IMG/VR virus record: IMGVR_UViG_3300050035_000717
Coordinates: 1 to 31,117 of that record
Length of the DNA stretch: 31,117 nucleotides
Origin: a virus
Reading direction: 5' to 3' (one strand)
Part shown: piece by piece, positions 23,158 through 30,399 of the stretch
Layout of the letters: every line of letters starts with the position of its first letter
How positions within the stretch are numbered: position 1 is the first letter of the stretch
Translations under genes and position numbers: made by a program
Notes under the pieces: model-generated
The model's database searches: none
What the model saw: the letters and a program-made list of their open reading frames with translations, nothing else
Told to the model about the DNA's origin: nothing

Positions 23158-23319
23158 TCAGCTCCCTTTCTGTGGCGAGGTCTGTGGCGGCGCCGTCACC
23201 CGAACCACGTTCGCGACACTTTCACCTGCCAACACGTTCGCGATCGTAGCGGTATCGGTGATCATATCGCCCTTGTTGTACGTGCCGAACGGACGTACGA
23301 TTACCAGTTGCACGCTCAT
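23158..23319 (-). CDS. Small conserved-type phage protein upstream of sheath (53 aa)
   Basis: 53-residue frame MSVQLVIVRPFGTYNKGDMI, continuing TDTATIANVLAGESVANVVR and ending in QKGS. A ribosome binding site (GAGGA) lies 8 nt before the ATG at 23319. Its stop overlaps the region just before the sheath start, giving tight packing between the tail-terminator-like gene and the sheath. The VRPFG-Y-KGD-ITD pattern is one I associate with small phage proteins at this position in alphaproteobacterial prophages. Function unknown. Confidence 0.7.
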   Translation of the reverse strand: MSVQLVIVRPFGTYNKGDMITDTATIANVLAGESVANVVRVTAPPQTSPQKGS

Positions 23320-23334
23320 TGGAGAATTCCTCGA

Positions 23335-24165
23335 TCAGACCATGCGGTTCGCAATGGCGTCGGCGCCAGCCGACGAAAGCTGAATTTCTCCCACGACCAT
23401 CCGTGGCTGGTTCGCTGTAACGAGCGTGGGATATTCGACGGTGTAGATCAGGTCGCGGCGAAACAGTGCCGCGCTTTCGCTGCGGTCGGTCACCTCTGAT
23501 GCGGCGAAGCGCAACCGTCCACTGCTGCCGTCCGGCAGCGCCAGGAACGTGGTTGCTGCCAACGTCGTATCGATCGCTACCGCGACGCGGTCGCGGCTAT
23601 CCGGGTCAGGGCTCCAGCAGGTAACGCGGAATCGCTGCTTTTGCCGCTTCACTTCCCGTCGTACGGATTGATCGGCGAATACGCGCCCCTCCAGGCGACG
23701 CACCAGCGGCACGACCACTGTGGTTCCCTGCAGCAGTGCCGTGCGCACCGTCCGAAGTTGCGCCGCGAGTATCGCTGCCACCATCGCCGGCGTATCGCCT
23801 GTCTGCGTACGATGAACCACCGCCAGCCCGTCCGCGATCAGACCCGCGATCTGCCCGGGCGCCGCATCGCCAGCGAACGTCGCTGTATTCCCCGATACGG
23901 TCACCACAAGGGTCGGCCTCTGCGGCACGTCGACCTGGGTATCATCCAGCCAACGCGTCGTGTTTTCCTGCGCTGCGGATTCGGGATAGATCGTCACGTT
24001 GACCACCCCGGCCGCGAGGTCGGCATCCAACGCCGCCGCCCCCGGCCATCCGCGATAAACGCGCACCGTGCCGCCAGTCACGCTTGGCTGTACAGTGCCG
24101 TCCGGATACAGCGCCTGTGCAATGGTCTGTACCAGCGATGCTTCCACGTCTGATTGATCGGCCAT
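23335..24165 (-). CDS. Tail terminator/tail completion-like protein
   Basis: 276-aa protein between the neck genes and the sheath, the usual place for the tail terminator that caps tube and sheath. Features include MADQSDVEASLVQTIAQALY, VRVYRGWPGAAALDADLAAG and NVTIYP, a pattern I recall from phage minor tail proteins of this kind, and a C-terminal half with QRFRVTCWSPDPDSRDRVAV and RRDLIYTVEYPTL. The ATG at 24165 overlaps the previous stop (TGATG). Longer than P2-type terminators (~150 aa). Role inferred from position and general pattern. Confidence 0.55.
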   Translation of the reverse strand: MADQSDVEASLVQTIAQALYPDGTVQPSVTGGTVRVYRGWPGAAALDADLAAGVVNVTIYPESAAQENTTRWLDDTQVDVPQRPTLVVTVSGNTATFAGDAAPGQIAGLIADGLAVVHRTQTGDTPAMVAAILAAQLRTVRTALLQGTTVVVPLVRRLEGRVFADQSVRREVKRQKQRFRVTCWSPDPDSRDRVAVAIDTTLAATTFLALPDGSSGRLRFAASEVTDRSESAALFRRDLIYTVEYPTLVTANQPRMVVGEIQLSSAGADAIANRMV

Positions 24166-24803
24166 CAGTTTTCTGCCTGTTTAACCGTCAGCCGCCAGCC
24201 AAGCGCGGAAAGGTCCGCCGTCGTAACCACACCGCTTCGTCCGAGATCGTCCTCCAGCAAATCGCCCGCGCGCAGGGCGGGGATCGGCGCCAGCGGCAGC
24301 CAAACCGACCACCTCGCCAATCCCGCGTCGGCCGGCAGGTCGGTCCGACCTACTGTTTCACCCGGAGTCACGACACTGACCGGCCAACGCGTCAGTAGCG
24401 GAATAGCGTCGCGCCGCAGCACGCCGCCGTAGCCGTTGACCCCGGCCGCCGCCGGTGCACCTGGCCGCCTGATGCTCACCACGCGGTTGCCGCAGATACA
24501 CAGCACCGGCTGAAATGGCTCCTGCGCGATAACGAAGAAGCGGTAATCTCCATTGCTGAGATAGTCGCCCGGGCGTGTGTAGGCCGCATCGAACACCCCC
24601 TGCCACACCCGGTGTCCGTGGCTGACGTCCTGGGTCTCGCGCTGCGGCAGAAAGCTTGCGGGCAGACGAAGAAAGCGATTCGCGGAGTCAAGCGGATCGG
24701 TGGCGCCCCGCGGCCGGTAGGCGTCACACCAGGCGCCCAGGCCACGCGCAGCCACCCCGAGGCCGCGGTGCAGCGCGTCCTGGATCCGGTCCGACCGCGT
24801 CAT
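24165..24803 (-). CDS. Head-tail joining/neck-region protein
   Basis: 212-aa protein overlapping the connector gene upstream (ATGA at 24800-24803) and the terminator-like gene downstream (TGATG). Features are MTRSDRIQDALHRGLGVAAR, then YRPRGATDPLDSANRFLRLP, VWQGVFDAAYTRPGDYLSNG-DYRFFVIAQEPFQPVLCICG, a beta-rich middle, and LRAGDLLEDDLGRSGVVTTA. The YTRPGDYL-GD-YFFVI-type segment fits a head-tail joining or minor head protein that I cannot name more precisely. A longer frame to 24866 is not supported. Confidence 0.55.
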   Translation of the reverse strand: MTRSDRIQDALHRGLGVAARGLGAWCDAYRPRGATDPLDSANRFLRLPASFLPQRETQDVSHGHRVWQGVFDAAYTRPGDYLSNGDYRFFVIAQEPFQPVLCICGNRVVSIRRPGAPAAAGVNGYGGVLRRDAIPLLTRWPVSVVTPGETVGRTDLPADAGLARWSVWLPLAPIPALRAGDLLEDDLGRSGVVTTADLSALGWRLTVKQAEN

Positions 24804-25177
24804 ACTATCACCCTCACTCCCCCGTCGCCCAACTCGGGCCCGGGCGGCAGACCGAGAAAGCCGCACAGCCGCCGCCGCCAGTCATCGAACAAGTGCATCC
24901 GCTCACCCACTTCGCCGGCATTGCGCGTCCATACGGCAGCGCGCTCGGTGTCGAGGTTTACCGCCGCTTCTGGAATTGCTCTTTCCAGCACTCCAAGAGT
25001 GGCGAGATACTGCCGGACGACCGCCTCCTCGGAACCGCTCAGGTGCTGCAGGCGGAACTCCATCAGGCCGTACACCTGGTAGAACCGCCAACCCTGAAAT
25101 CCGGAAGTGCCGGAGCCGTATGCCGGATATCCGCAATACCGTCGCACGTCCGTGCGCTCGGCTTCCGAGAACGCCAT
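24800..25177 (-). CDS. Head-tail connector (adaptor)-like protein
   Basis: 125-aa helical protein directly downstream of the major capsid gene. It begins MAFSEAERTDVRRYCGYPAY and continues with YQVYGLMEFRLQHLSGSEEA, a pattern typical of small gp6-like portal adaptors at this position. The ATG at 25177 has AGGAG 7 nt upstream. The last codons overlap the next gene (ATGA). It is expected to attach below the portal. Family identification is by position and general character. Confidence 0.6.
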   Translation of the reverse strand: MAFSEAERTDVRRYCGYPAYGSGTSGFQGWRFYQVYGLMEFRLQHLSGSEEAVVRQYLATLGVLERAIPEAAVNLDTERAAVWTRNAGEVGERMHLFDDWRRRLCGFLGLPPGPELGDGGVRVIV

Positions 25178-25277
25178 GAGGCTGCTCCTGGGAATTCTTC
25201 AGCGCGTCCTGTCGCCCGACGCCAGCTTGCGCCTCGCTGGATGACCTCGGGCGACGTTCACGCCCTCCGACGCCGAT

Positions 25278-25303
25278 GCCGGGAGCGCCTCGGCGCCCCC
25301 GGC
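25278..25303. other. Strong GC-rich stem-loop just after the capsid gene
   Basis: GCCGGG-A-GCGCC pairs with GGCGC-C-CCCGGC across a 2-nt loop: 11 bp with one internal mismatch. It lies 8 nt beyond the capsid stop (25311, minus strand), in the 133-bp gap before the connector gene. There is no T-run, so it is more likely an mRNA 3'-stabilising or partial attenuation structure than a full terminator. Confidence 0.5.
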
Positions 25304-25310
25304 GGCGCGC

Positions 25311-26633
25311 TCAGCCGATGTGCTCGATCATCACCGCCCGTTTGAATGCGGAATTGGTGGCGGTCGGTATCGTCGTCGGATTGGTTGTCACGTCGCTCGG
25401 CGTGCAGAAACCGCCGATCCAGTACCAGCTCTGGGCGATGATCTGCTGCAACCGGTCGATCGGCTCGCGCGTCACCATGCACACGCCGTCCACCAGCGAC
25501 ACGATCGCGTCCTTCGGCGCCACGTCGGCCTCCGCCATGCCTTCGAAGTCACCTTCGATCAGCGCGCCCTGGCCACAGATAATGGGACGACGGATGACCG
25601 CGCCGCTGATGGTGGGGTGCGGCTGCACATACGCTTCGTTGGTCGGCACAAAGCGCAGGCCGAGGAAGTCGTTCACCATGCCGCGCTTGAACACCTGGTT
25701 GGCCGAGGTCGCGCCGAAGAACAACTGACGGAAATCATTGTCCGCGAACAACTGGCGGGACGAAATCGGATCGAGGTAGCAGTTGTACGCCCCGTCGATC
25801 TCCGGCACCGCATTCAGTCGCAGCGTCGCCACGGCGTTCAGCAGCGTCCCCATGGTCAGCGTGTCCGCTGCCTGCAACAGCGCGGTGTTGGCTTCGTTGT
25901 TGGGCCGCGCGATGGCACTGGCGGTCGCCGCGGTCACCGTGTTGCCAGCGGCACCGTCCGCAACGGAAACCGAGGAGCCGAACGTCAACACACCGGAAAT
26001 CCCGCCCGGCGCGGTGGAAACGTTGTTTAGGTCCACGCTGACGCCCACCAGCGTGTAGGCGTTGCTGCCCACGGTAACTGTCAGGTCGGCGGCCGCTCCG
26101 ACGGAGGTCTGCACGCCGTTCACGAATACGGTCTGGAAGCCGCGCACGTCGTCCACGGGCAGCGCCGGGCCGGCCACGGTAAGGCTGCTGCGCAAACGGG
26201 TGTTGCCGCCGAAATACGCCGCGAACAGCGCGTTACGCGCCAGCTCGTCCAGGCTGCGCGCCGCCTGTTCGCCGTTGATGGCCGCATTCAGCAGGAACTG
26301 GCTGGCGATCCCTACCCTGCTCGTGACCATATTCAGGTCGGTGGTGGCGGCGTAGCTGTTCAGCGTGATCGTGTACTGCTCGACGCTGAAGGACTGCGGC
26401 GTAAGCCCGTTGTCGAGGTTGGTGTTGGTGGCCGGCGCCAGCGGCGTCGTCACGGACGGCTTGAGCCCGGCGCGCGTCTTGGTCAGCGTCTCGCCGATGC
26501 CCACCGCAAACATTTCGCGGTCGGCGCAGGCACGGTAGCCCAGCCGGCTGTTCAGCGCCTGCTGGAACTCACGTTCCAAGAAGCCCTGCTGGATGACCGG
26601 CTGTAGTGCGAGTGGAAAGTTCTGAATGCCCAT
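25311..26633 (-). CDS. Major capsid protein (HK97-fold, probable)
   Basis: 440-aa protein after a scaffold-like gene, the canonical capsid position. The N-terminus (MGIQNFPLALQPVIQQGFLE, then FQQALNSRLGYRACADREMF) and the long central section with SYAATTDLNMVTSRVGIASQ suit a P22/N4-gp56-like HK97-fold coat. Residues ~165-245 (VNGVQTSVGAAADLTVTVGS, VDLNNVSTAPGGISGVLTFG) look like an inserted beta domain. The C-terminal half has NCYLDPISSRQLFADNDFRQ and VNDFLGLRFVPTNEAYVQP, typical coat-protein spine and P-domain segments. The ATG at 26633 has GAGGG 5 nt upstream. No protease gene accompanies it, consistent with a coat that is not cleaved. Confidence 0.82.
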   Translation of the reverse strand: MGIQNFPLALQPVIQQGFLEREFQQALNSRLGYRACADREMFAVGIGETLTKTRAGLKPSVTTPLAPATNTNLDNGLTPQSFSVEQYTITLNSYAATTDLNMVTSRVGIASQFLLNAAINGEQAARSLDELARNALFAAYFGGNTRLRSSLTVAGPALPVDDVRGFQTVFVNGVQTSVGAAADLTVTVGSNAYTLVGVSVDLNNVSTAPGGISGVLTFGSSVSVADGAAGNTVTAATASAIARPNNEANTALLQAADTLTMGTLLNAVATLRLNAVPEIDGAYNCYLDPISSRQLFADNDFRQLFFGATSANQVFKRGMVNDFLGLRFVPTNEAYVQPHPTISGAVIRRPIICGQGALIEGDFEGMAEADVAPKDAIVSLVDGVCMVTREPIDRLQQIIAQSWYWIGGFCTPSDVTTNPTTIPTATNSAFKRAVMIEHIG

Positions 26634-26777
26634 GTAGACCCTCGGATTGTGCGACCTCCGGACGACGCTCGCCGGAAGGCTGGTGATTGTCTCGCTTCAA
26701 GAGCGGGTCCGAACGCGGTATCACTTCGTCCGCGCTTGCGTCCTTTGGTCCCGCTTCGTCCGCGCCGACCTATGCCC

Positions 26778-27158
26778 TTATCGCCGTTTCAGCAGATCGG
26801 CCCGTGCCGACCGCCATTCTTCGTAACTCATCTGCGTAGCCAGCTTGGCGCTCGGCGGGCGCGAAGGCGGCGGCGCGGCCGAGGAAGAGGAGGACGCCCC
26901 CCCGAACAGCCACGGCTTCGATCGTCGCAACTGCATCATCAGTGCGGCGCCGCCTTCCAACTCGCCCGCTTCATTCAAACTCACCGTGCCGGCGTCGATC
27001 AGCTTCAGCCCGTCAAGATCCACCATGCCGGCCCGTACGGCCTCGGCTTTCAACTCGGCGTGGATCAGGCGGGTCTGATTCTGGGCCTCTACCTCGGCCA
27101 GCCTGAGTTCCAGCGCCGCTGCCCGCTCGGCGGCATCCTCGGTGGTTGCGTCGGTCAT
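26778..27158 (-). CDS. Scaffolding-like protein
   Basis: 126-aa protein between portal and capsid. An N-terminal charged helix with heptad character (AERAAALELRLAEVEAQNQT) leads to AVRAGMVDLDGLKLIDAGTV, a motif common in small phage scaffolds (a -AG-DLD-LKL-D- region). A low-complexity Ser/Ala/Pro linker follows, then a basic C-terminus (MSYEEWRSARADLLKRR) suited to binding the inner capsid. The ATG at 27158 has GGAG about 7 nt upstream; a GTG four codons earlier is less likely. The 144-bp gap to the capsid gene holds an 11-bp direct repeat (CTTCGTCCGCG) but no gene. Confidence 0.68.
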   Translation of the reverse strand: MTDATTEDAAERAAALELRLAEVEAQNQTRLIHAELKAEAVRAGMVDLDGLKLIDAGTVSLNEAGELEGGAALMMQLRRSKPWLFGGASSSSSAAPPPSRPPSAKLATQMSYEEWRSARADLLKRR

Positions 27159-27184
27159 GCACGTCTCCACTCAAACGATAAGCG

Positions 27185-27210
27185 AGCCGACCCCCAATGC
27201 AGGGTCGGCT
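27185..27210. other. Perfect stem-loop between portal and scaffold genes
   Basis: A 9-bp perfect stem (AGCCGACCC / GGGTCGGCT) with an 8-nt loop lies about 45 nt after the portal stop and 27 nt before the scaffold ATG. On the minus strand it is followed by CGCTTATCG, not a T-run; on the plus strand TTTG follows. It may be a processing site or attenuator setting portal versus scaffold/capsid levels. Confidence 0.45.
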
Positions 27211-27255
27211 TTGTGGCAATCGACAAATTGTCTGGATGTTCGGCTGCGGGTCGGA

Positions 27256-28686
27256 CTAGCTGGTCTGTCGTGACTCGTCGCCATGGCCGACGGCCGCCAA
27301 CGTGGCACTTTCCGCCGCAATGCGTGCCAGCTCGGTCGGGACCGCGTCAATTCCGTACACGTCGGCAATCGACTTCACGGCCGTCTCGCGCGAGATGAAC
27401 CCGCTCGACTGCAGTACGCGCAGACTATTCGCATCACGCTGACGATCCTCGGCCGTAGGAGCATACCAGCGCGGCCAGATCAGGCTTAGTCGCGCCTGCG
27501 GCAACGGCGTCACCGTGTCGCCACGCACACGCAAGGCAAACAGCTCCGAGGCACGCAGAACCATGCGAGCCAACTTCAGCAGTCCGTCGCCGTAACTCAC
27601 TCGCAGATTGTCGGCCAGCCAGATCAGGCCCTGGTTCATCATCTCCAGCGCCCGTCCGCTCTGCGCGGTCGTCAGACGATCGGCCGAAGCACGGTTGCCA
27701 TGCACGCCTTCGAGCGCGAACTCGCGCAACGCGCGCACGTACTCGATCACTGCGGCGGACGCCGTACCATTGATTTCGAGCAGCTTGGCATCACCCTTCT
27801 CGCTTACCACCAAGGCGTTGCCGCCGCCGCGAATGATTTCGCCATCGGCGCTCGCCGGCTCGCGGATGAGCAAGGTGGGGTCGGATGAATACTTCAGGCC
27901 GCGCCCCGCCTGCGAAAGCTGGTAGTCGATCTCGATGTTGGTTTCCAGCGCGGGACGGAAAGTGCATGCGCCGTCGATGTCGTCGCCGCCTGGGAGATTG
28001 CGAATCCACACCATCGGCACGAATCCCATGCCGTGGCGGACGCTGCGCGCTTCGTCCACCTCCGGCGCGGCGCCGGAGCCAACGGGCCACGGCCGGAACC
28101 ATGTCTCGGCCTGATCGTCCCATTGGCGCATGAACCAGTACTGCGCCTGCGTGTCGGCGACATCGTAGCCCTGCGCGACGAGATCCGCGCCAGGAACCTT
28201 GTAGCGTTCGGTCACCAGCAGCAGGCTATCCGGAGCTTGCGGGTCCCATTGCGGCGTCAGGAACTGCGTCTGCAGAACGCGAAAGAACACGCGTCCCCGC
28301 AACACGCGCAGCAGCACCGCGACCGACCCGACGCTGCCGCGCAGCGCCGCCTCCAGCATCGCCTGCTTGCCGGCGCCCTCCTGCACGATGTCTGCCAATG
28401 TCGTGCGTACGCGCGCATCGGCGCAGTCGATGGTCGGAAAATGCCCCTCACTGAACATCAGCGACAGACTGTCGTCCACGATGATGCGTGCCAACGGGTA
28501 GCGTACCGACGGACGGCGCTGGCGCAGCGGAATGTATTCGCCTCCGGCGCCGCGTTCCTCGTGAAATTCGTACGGCAGTGCCTCATACAGGCGGCCTTCC
28601 AGCACGCGCGTCAGAATGTCCAGTCGCCGCGTCCGCTCCGGGTAGTCAGGATCGGCCGGGATCAGACCGCAGATCGTGTCGAACAT
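27256..28686 (-). CDS. Portal protein (Gp6-like)
   Basis: 476-aa portal subunit, the dodecameric DNA channel of the head. Typical features are the N-terminal region with ERTRRLDILTRVLEGRLYEA, the wing segment RYPLARIIVDDSLSLMF, NIEIDYQLSQAGRGLKYSSD and the clip/stem region GVHGNRASADRLTTAQSGRA-LEMMNQGLIWLADNLR, all usual in SPP1 gp6-like portals. The ATG at 28686 has GGGAG 5 nt upstream; an ATG five codons earlier is not supported. It lies 36 nt after terL and before the scaffold gene. No break is seen. Confidence 0.88.
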   Translation of the reverse strand: MFDTICGLIPADPDYPERTRRLDILTRVLEGRLYEALPYEFHEERGAGGEYIPLRQRRPSVRYPLARIIVDDSLSLMFSEGHFPTIDCADARVRTTLADIVQEGAGKQAMLEAALRGSVGSVAVLLRVLRGRVFFRVLQTQFLTPQWDPQAPDSLLLVTERYKVPGADLVAQGYDVADTQAQYWFMRQWDDQAETWFRPWPVGSGAAPEVDEARSVRHGMGFVPMVWIRNLPGGDDIDGACTFRPALETNIEIDYQLSQAGRGLKYSSDPTLLIREPASADGEIIRGGGNALVVSEKGDAKLLEINGTASAAVIEYVRALREFALEGVHGNRASADRLTTAQSGRALEMMNQGLIWLADNLRVSYGDGLLKLARMVLRASELFALRVRGDTVTPLPQARLSLIWPRWYAPTAEDRQRDANSLRVLQSSGFISRETAVKSIADVYGIDAVPTELARIAAESATLAAVGHGDESRQTS

Positions 28687-28722
28687 CGGTGCTCCCTGCA
28701 TCGTCGTAGCCAGGCCGCGGCG

Positions 28723-30090
28723 TCATCTCGCCATCACCGGCACGAACACCCGCCGCGCCGGCGCCGCGGCCTCGCTCAGCATGGTGAAGGCGCGGGCGAG
28801 CGCGTCGACCTGGTCGTCCTTGCGCCCTTGCGGAAAGTCGCGTAGTTCGTCGAGGAACGCGCGGTTCCAGCGCGCCCGCAGCAGCGCTAGGTTGCCGGCG
28901 TCCACCTGCGAGGCCACCGGCCCGGCGCGGGTCAGCTTCGATCCGCTTTCCGGCCCTGCCGCCACGCGGAATCCAGCCAGCCGCCCGGTCAGCCACGCCA
29001 CTTGCTGCTTGCCCGCCTGCCCCGGGTCCTGCGGCAGGCCGATGGGCACGCCGTGGCCATCCGCCCGCGCCGTGGCAACAATCGCCGCCTCCACTTCATG
29101 CGGGCCACCGCGCAGCCGCACGATGTCGAGCACGATGAATTGGCCGCTATCGTTGCGCGCCAGCTTCAGCCCCACCGTCCAGTCCGGGTCACGCCCGCGG
29201 CCGACGGCGGTCGCCGCCAAATCCCATGCACGTACCGTCCGCGTTACGTCAGGCACCGCATCGAGCAGCCCGACGCGACCCGTCTGGAACAGCAGTCCGT
29301 CAACCGGCTGCGGGTTCTGCTGATACAGTGCGCTCCACACGCGCGGGCCTACCGCCAGCCGCTTGCGTGCCAGCGCCGCCGCGTCCTCCCACTCCGGCCA
29401 CAGCGGCGCGCCCGCCGGACGGCCCAGCGGATCGTTCGCCTCGGCCAGCGCCGGCAGGCGGATCACCCGCCATGATGCCTCATCGGTCGCCAGCAGCCGC
29501 CCGCCCAGGTCGTCCTCGTGCCAGCGCGTCATCACCAGCACGACCCGACCGCCGGGCTTCAGCCGGGTCAGCAACTCGCTCTGCCACCAGTCCCACAGGC
29601 CGTCGCGCAGCGTCGCGCTGTCTGCCTCGGCATGGCTCTTGATCGGGTCGTCCACCAATACGAGGTCCGCCCGCCGGCCGGTAATCGGCCCACGCACGCC
29701 AGCGGCGAAATACTGTCCCCCTGCCGTCGTGGAAAAGCGGCCCGCCGCTCGGTCGTCGCGCGTCAGGCCATAACCCAGCACATCGGCGTGCTCGCCCACC
29801 AACCGGCGCACGCGGCGACCGAAGTGCCAGGCAAGAGCCTCGGTATGGCATGCGACGATCACCGCGCTCGTCGGATGGCGCAGAAACCACCAGGGCGGAA
29901 AGATCACGCTGGCATAGGTGCTCTTGGCGCTGCCCGGCGGCATCAGCAGCATCAGCCGGTCGCAGCCTCCCTCGGCCAGCCCGGTCAGGTCTTTCAGTAT
30001 CTCCAGATGGTGGCGTGCCGGCACCTGTCCGGACGGAGCCAGCACCGTCCTGGCCCAATCCTGCAACGTCGGCGCCATTGGCACCCCCAT
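28723..30090 (-). CDS. terL: Terminase large subunit
   Basis: 455-aa packaging motor with both domains. The ATPase has Walker A PPGSAKST at 51-58, Walker B LVLVDDP at 143-149, and the coupling-type motif VMTRWHEDDLGGRLL. The nuclease has the first catalytic Asp in RAWDLAAT (about residue 290) and acidic residues Asp425, Asp426 and Asp429 in KDDQVDALARAF. All key residues are present, so packaging looks possible. No small terminase is seen next to it. Two starts compete. The ATG at 30090 begins right after a terminator-like hairpin and has no Shine-Dalgarno. The ATG at 30078 (APTLQDWARTV) has GGGGG 5 nt upstream. It is the first gene of the leftward block. Confidence 0.93.
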   Translation of the reverse strand: MGVPMAPTLQDWARTVLAPSGQVPARHHLEILKDLTGLAEGGCDRLMLLMPPGSAKSTYASVIFPPWWFLRHPTSAVIVACHTEALAWHFGRRVRRLVGEHADVLGYGLTRDDRAAGRFSTTAGGQYFAAGVRGPITGRRADLVLVDDPIKSHAEADSATLRDGLWDWWQSELLTRLKPGGRVVLVMTRWHEDDLGGRLLATDEASWRVIRLPALAEANDPLGRPAGAPLWPEWEDAAALARKRLAVGPRVWSALYQQNPQPVDGLLFQTGRVGLLDAVPDVTRTVRAWDLAATAVGRGRDPDWTVGLKLARNDSGQFIVLDIVRLRGGPHEVEAAIVATARADGHGVPIGLPQDPGQAGKQQVAWLTGRLAGFRVAAGPESGSKLTRAGPVASQVDAGNLALLRARWNRAFLDELRDFPQGRKDDQVDALARAFTMLSEAAAPARRVFVPVMAR

Positions 30091-30128
30091 AACGCAAAAC
30101 GGCGCGTTGGGGTGTCCCCCACGCGCCG
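30091..30128 (-). terminator. Terminator-like hairpin directly before terL (possible attenuator)
   Basis: A 13-bp stem with one mismatch (30100-30112 with 30116-30128) and a TGT loop is followed, reading leftward, by TTTTGCGTT and then the terL ATG. That is the shape of an intrinsic terminator placed immediately before the first structural gene. It could act as an attenuator or antitermination target, or end a transcript from upstream. Confidence 0.6.
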
Positions 30129-30163
30129 CTGATCATGGGTGTATCTTTACCCCGAGATGGGGC

Positions 30164-30200
30164 ATGTGGGCAAGGAAAATCTTCCTCGGCCCACATTTTT
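30164..30200 (+). terminator. Plus-strand rho-independent terminator
   Basis: The outer arm TGTGGGC (30165-30171) pairs with GCCCACA (30189-30195), extended by an inner AGGAA/TTCCT pairing (30173-30177 with 30182-30186), then TTTTT (30196-30200). It points towards rlpA although no plus-strand gene precedes it. It may stop antisense or read-through transcripts from the phage block, or end a small plus-strand RNA. Confidence 0.7.
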
Positions 30201-30324
30201 CCTCCGCGGCCAGCCGGGCCCTCGCGGACGGAAGAAAAATCCACCGCTCCGTTGAATTTCATGCCGTGCCGCAGCAAGCGGTGCCGAGCTAAACTTGCGC
30301 GCAAAATCAATTGTTTATGATGAT

Positions 30325-30399
30325 AATCTCCGATCGGACGTGCGCTCTGTGCACAGTCATGGCGCGCCGGTGAACGGCGTCGGGCAATCTCCGATAGGA
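30325..30399. promoter_or_regulatory. Two copies of AATCTCCGATNGGA, possible operator pair
   Basis: The motif AATCTCCGAT occurs exactly at 30325-30334 and 30386-30395; with the flanking bases both copies read AATCTCCGATNGGA. The copies are direct repeats 61 bp apart, close to six helical turns. They lie in the divergent region next to an AT-rich patch, so they may bind a regulator of the phage block or of rlpA. The first copy overlaps the palindrome CCGATCGG. Confidence 0.35.

Larger units (their letters stand above)
3222..30090 (-). mobile_element. Contractile-tailed phage late-gene block (defective or domesticated prophage / GTA-like)
   Basis: About 26.9 kb of uninterrupted minus-strand genes in classic myophage order: terL, portal, scaffold, capsid, connectors, sheath, tube, chaperone, tape-measure position, hub, baseplate V-W-J-I, fibres, lysis. 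No integrase, transposase, repressor, Cro/CI-type regulator, replication, recombination or small-terminase gene is visible. No frameshifted or broken structural gene was noticed. The outer edges show no convincing direct repeat that could be attL/attR, and no tRNA lies at either edge. Flanking host genes dnaE2 and rlpA are intact and on the opposite strand. The boundaries given are the outermost phage-like reading frames. A headless tailocin is unlikely because terminase, portal and capsid are all present. The remaining options are a gene-transfer-agent-like element, a prophage with a deleted early region, or a satellite-like late module driven by a regulator encoded elsewhere. Confidence 0.85.

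Noticed and set aside
3222-30090. Headless tailocin (R-type) interpretation
   Set aside because: Large terminase, portal, scaffold-like and capsid genes are all present, with terminase catalytic residues kept.
3222-30090. Mu-like transposable phage
   Set aside because: Some baseplate genes are Mu/P2-like, but no transposase, Mor/C regulator or Mu head genes are present.
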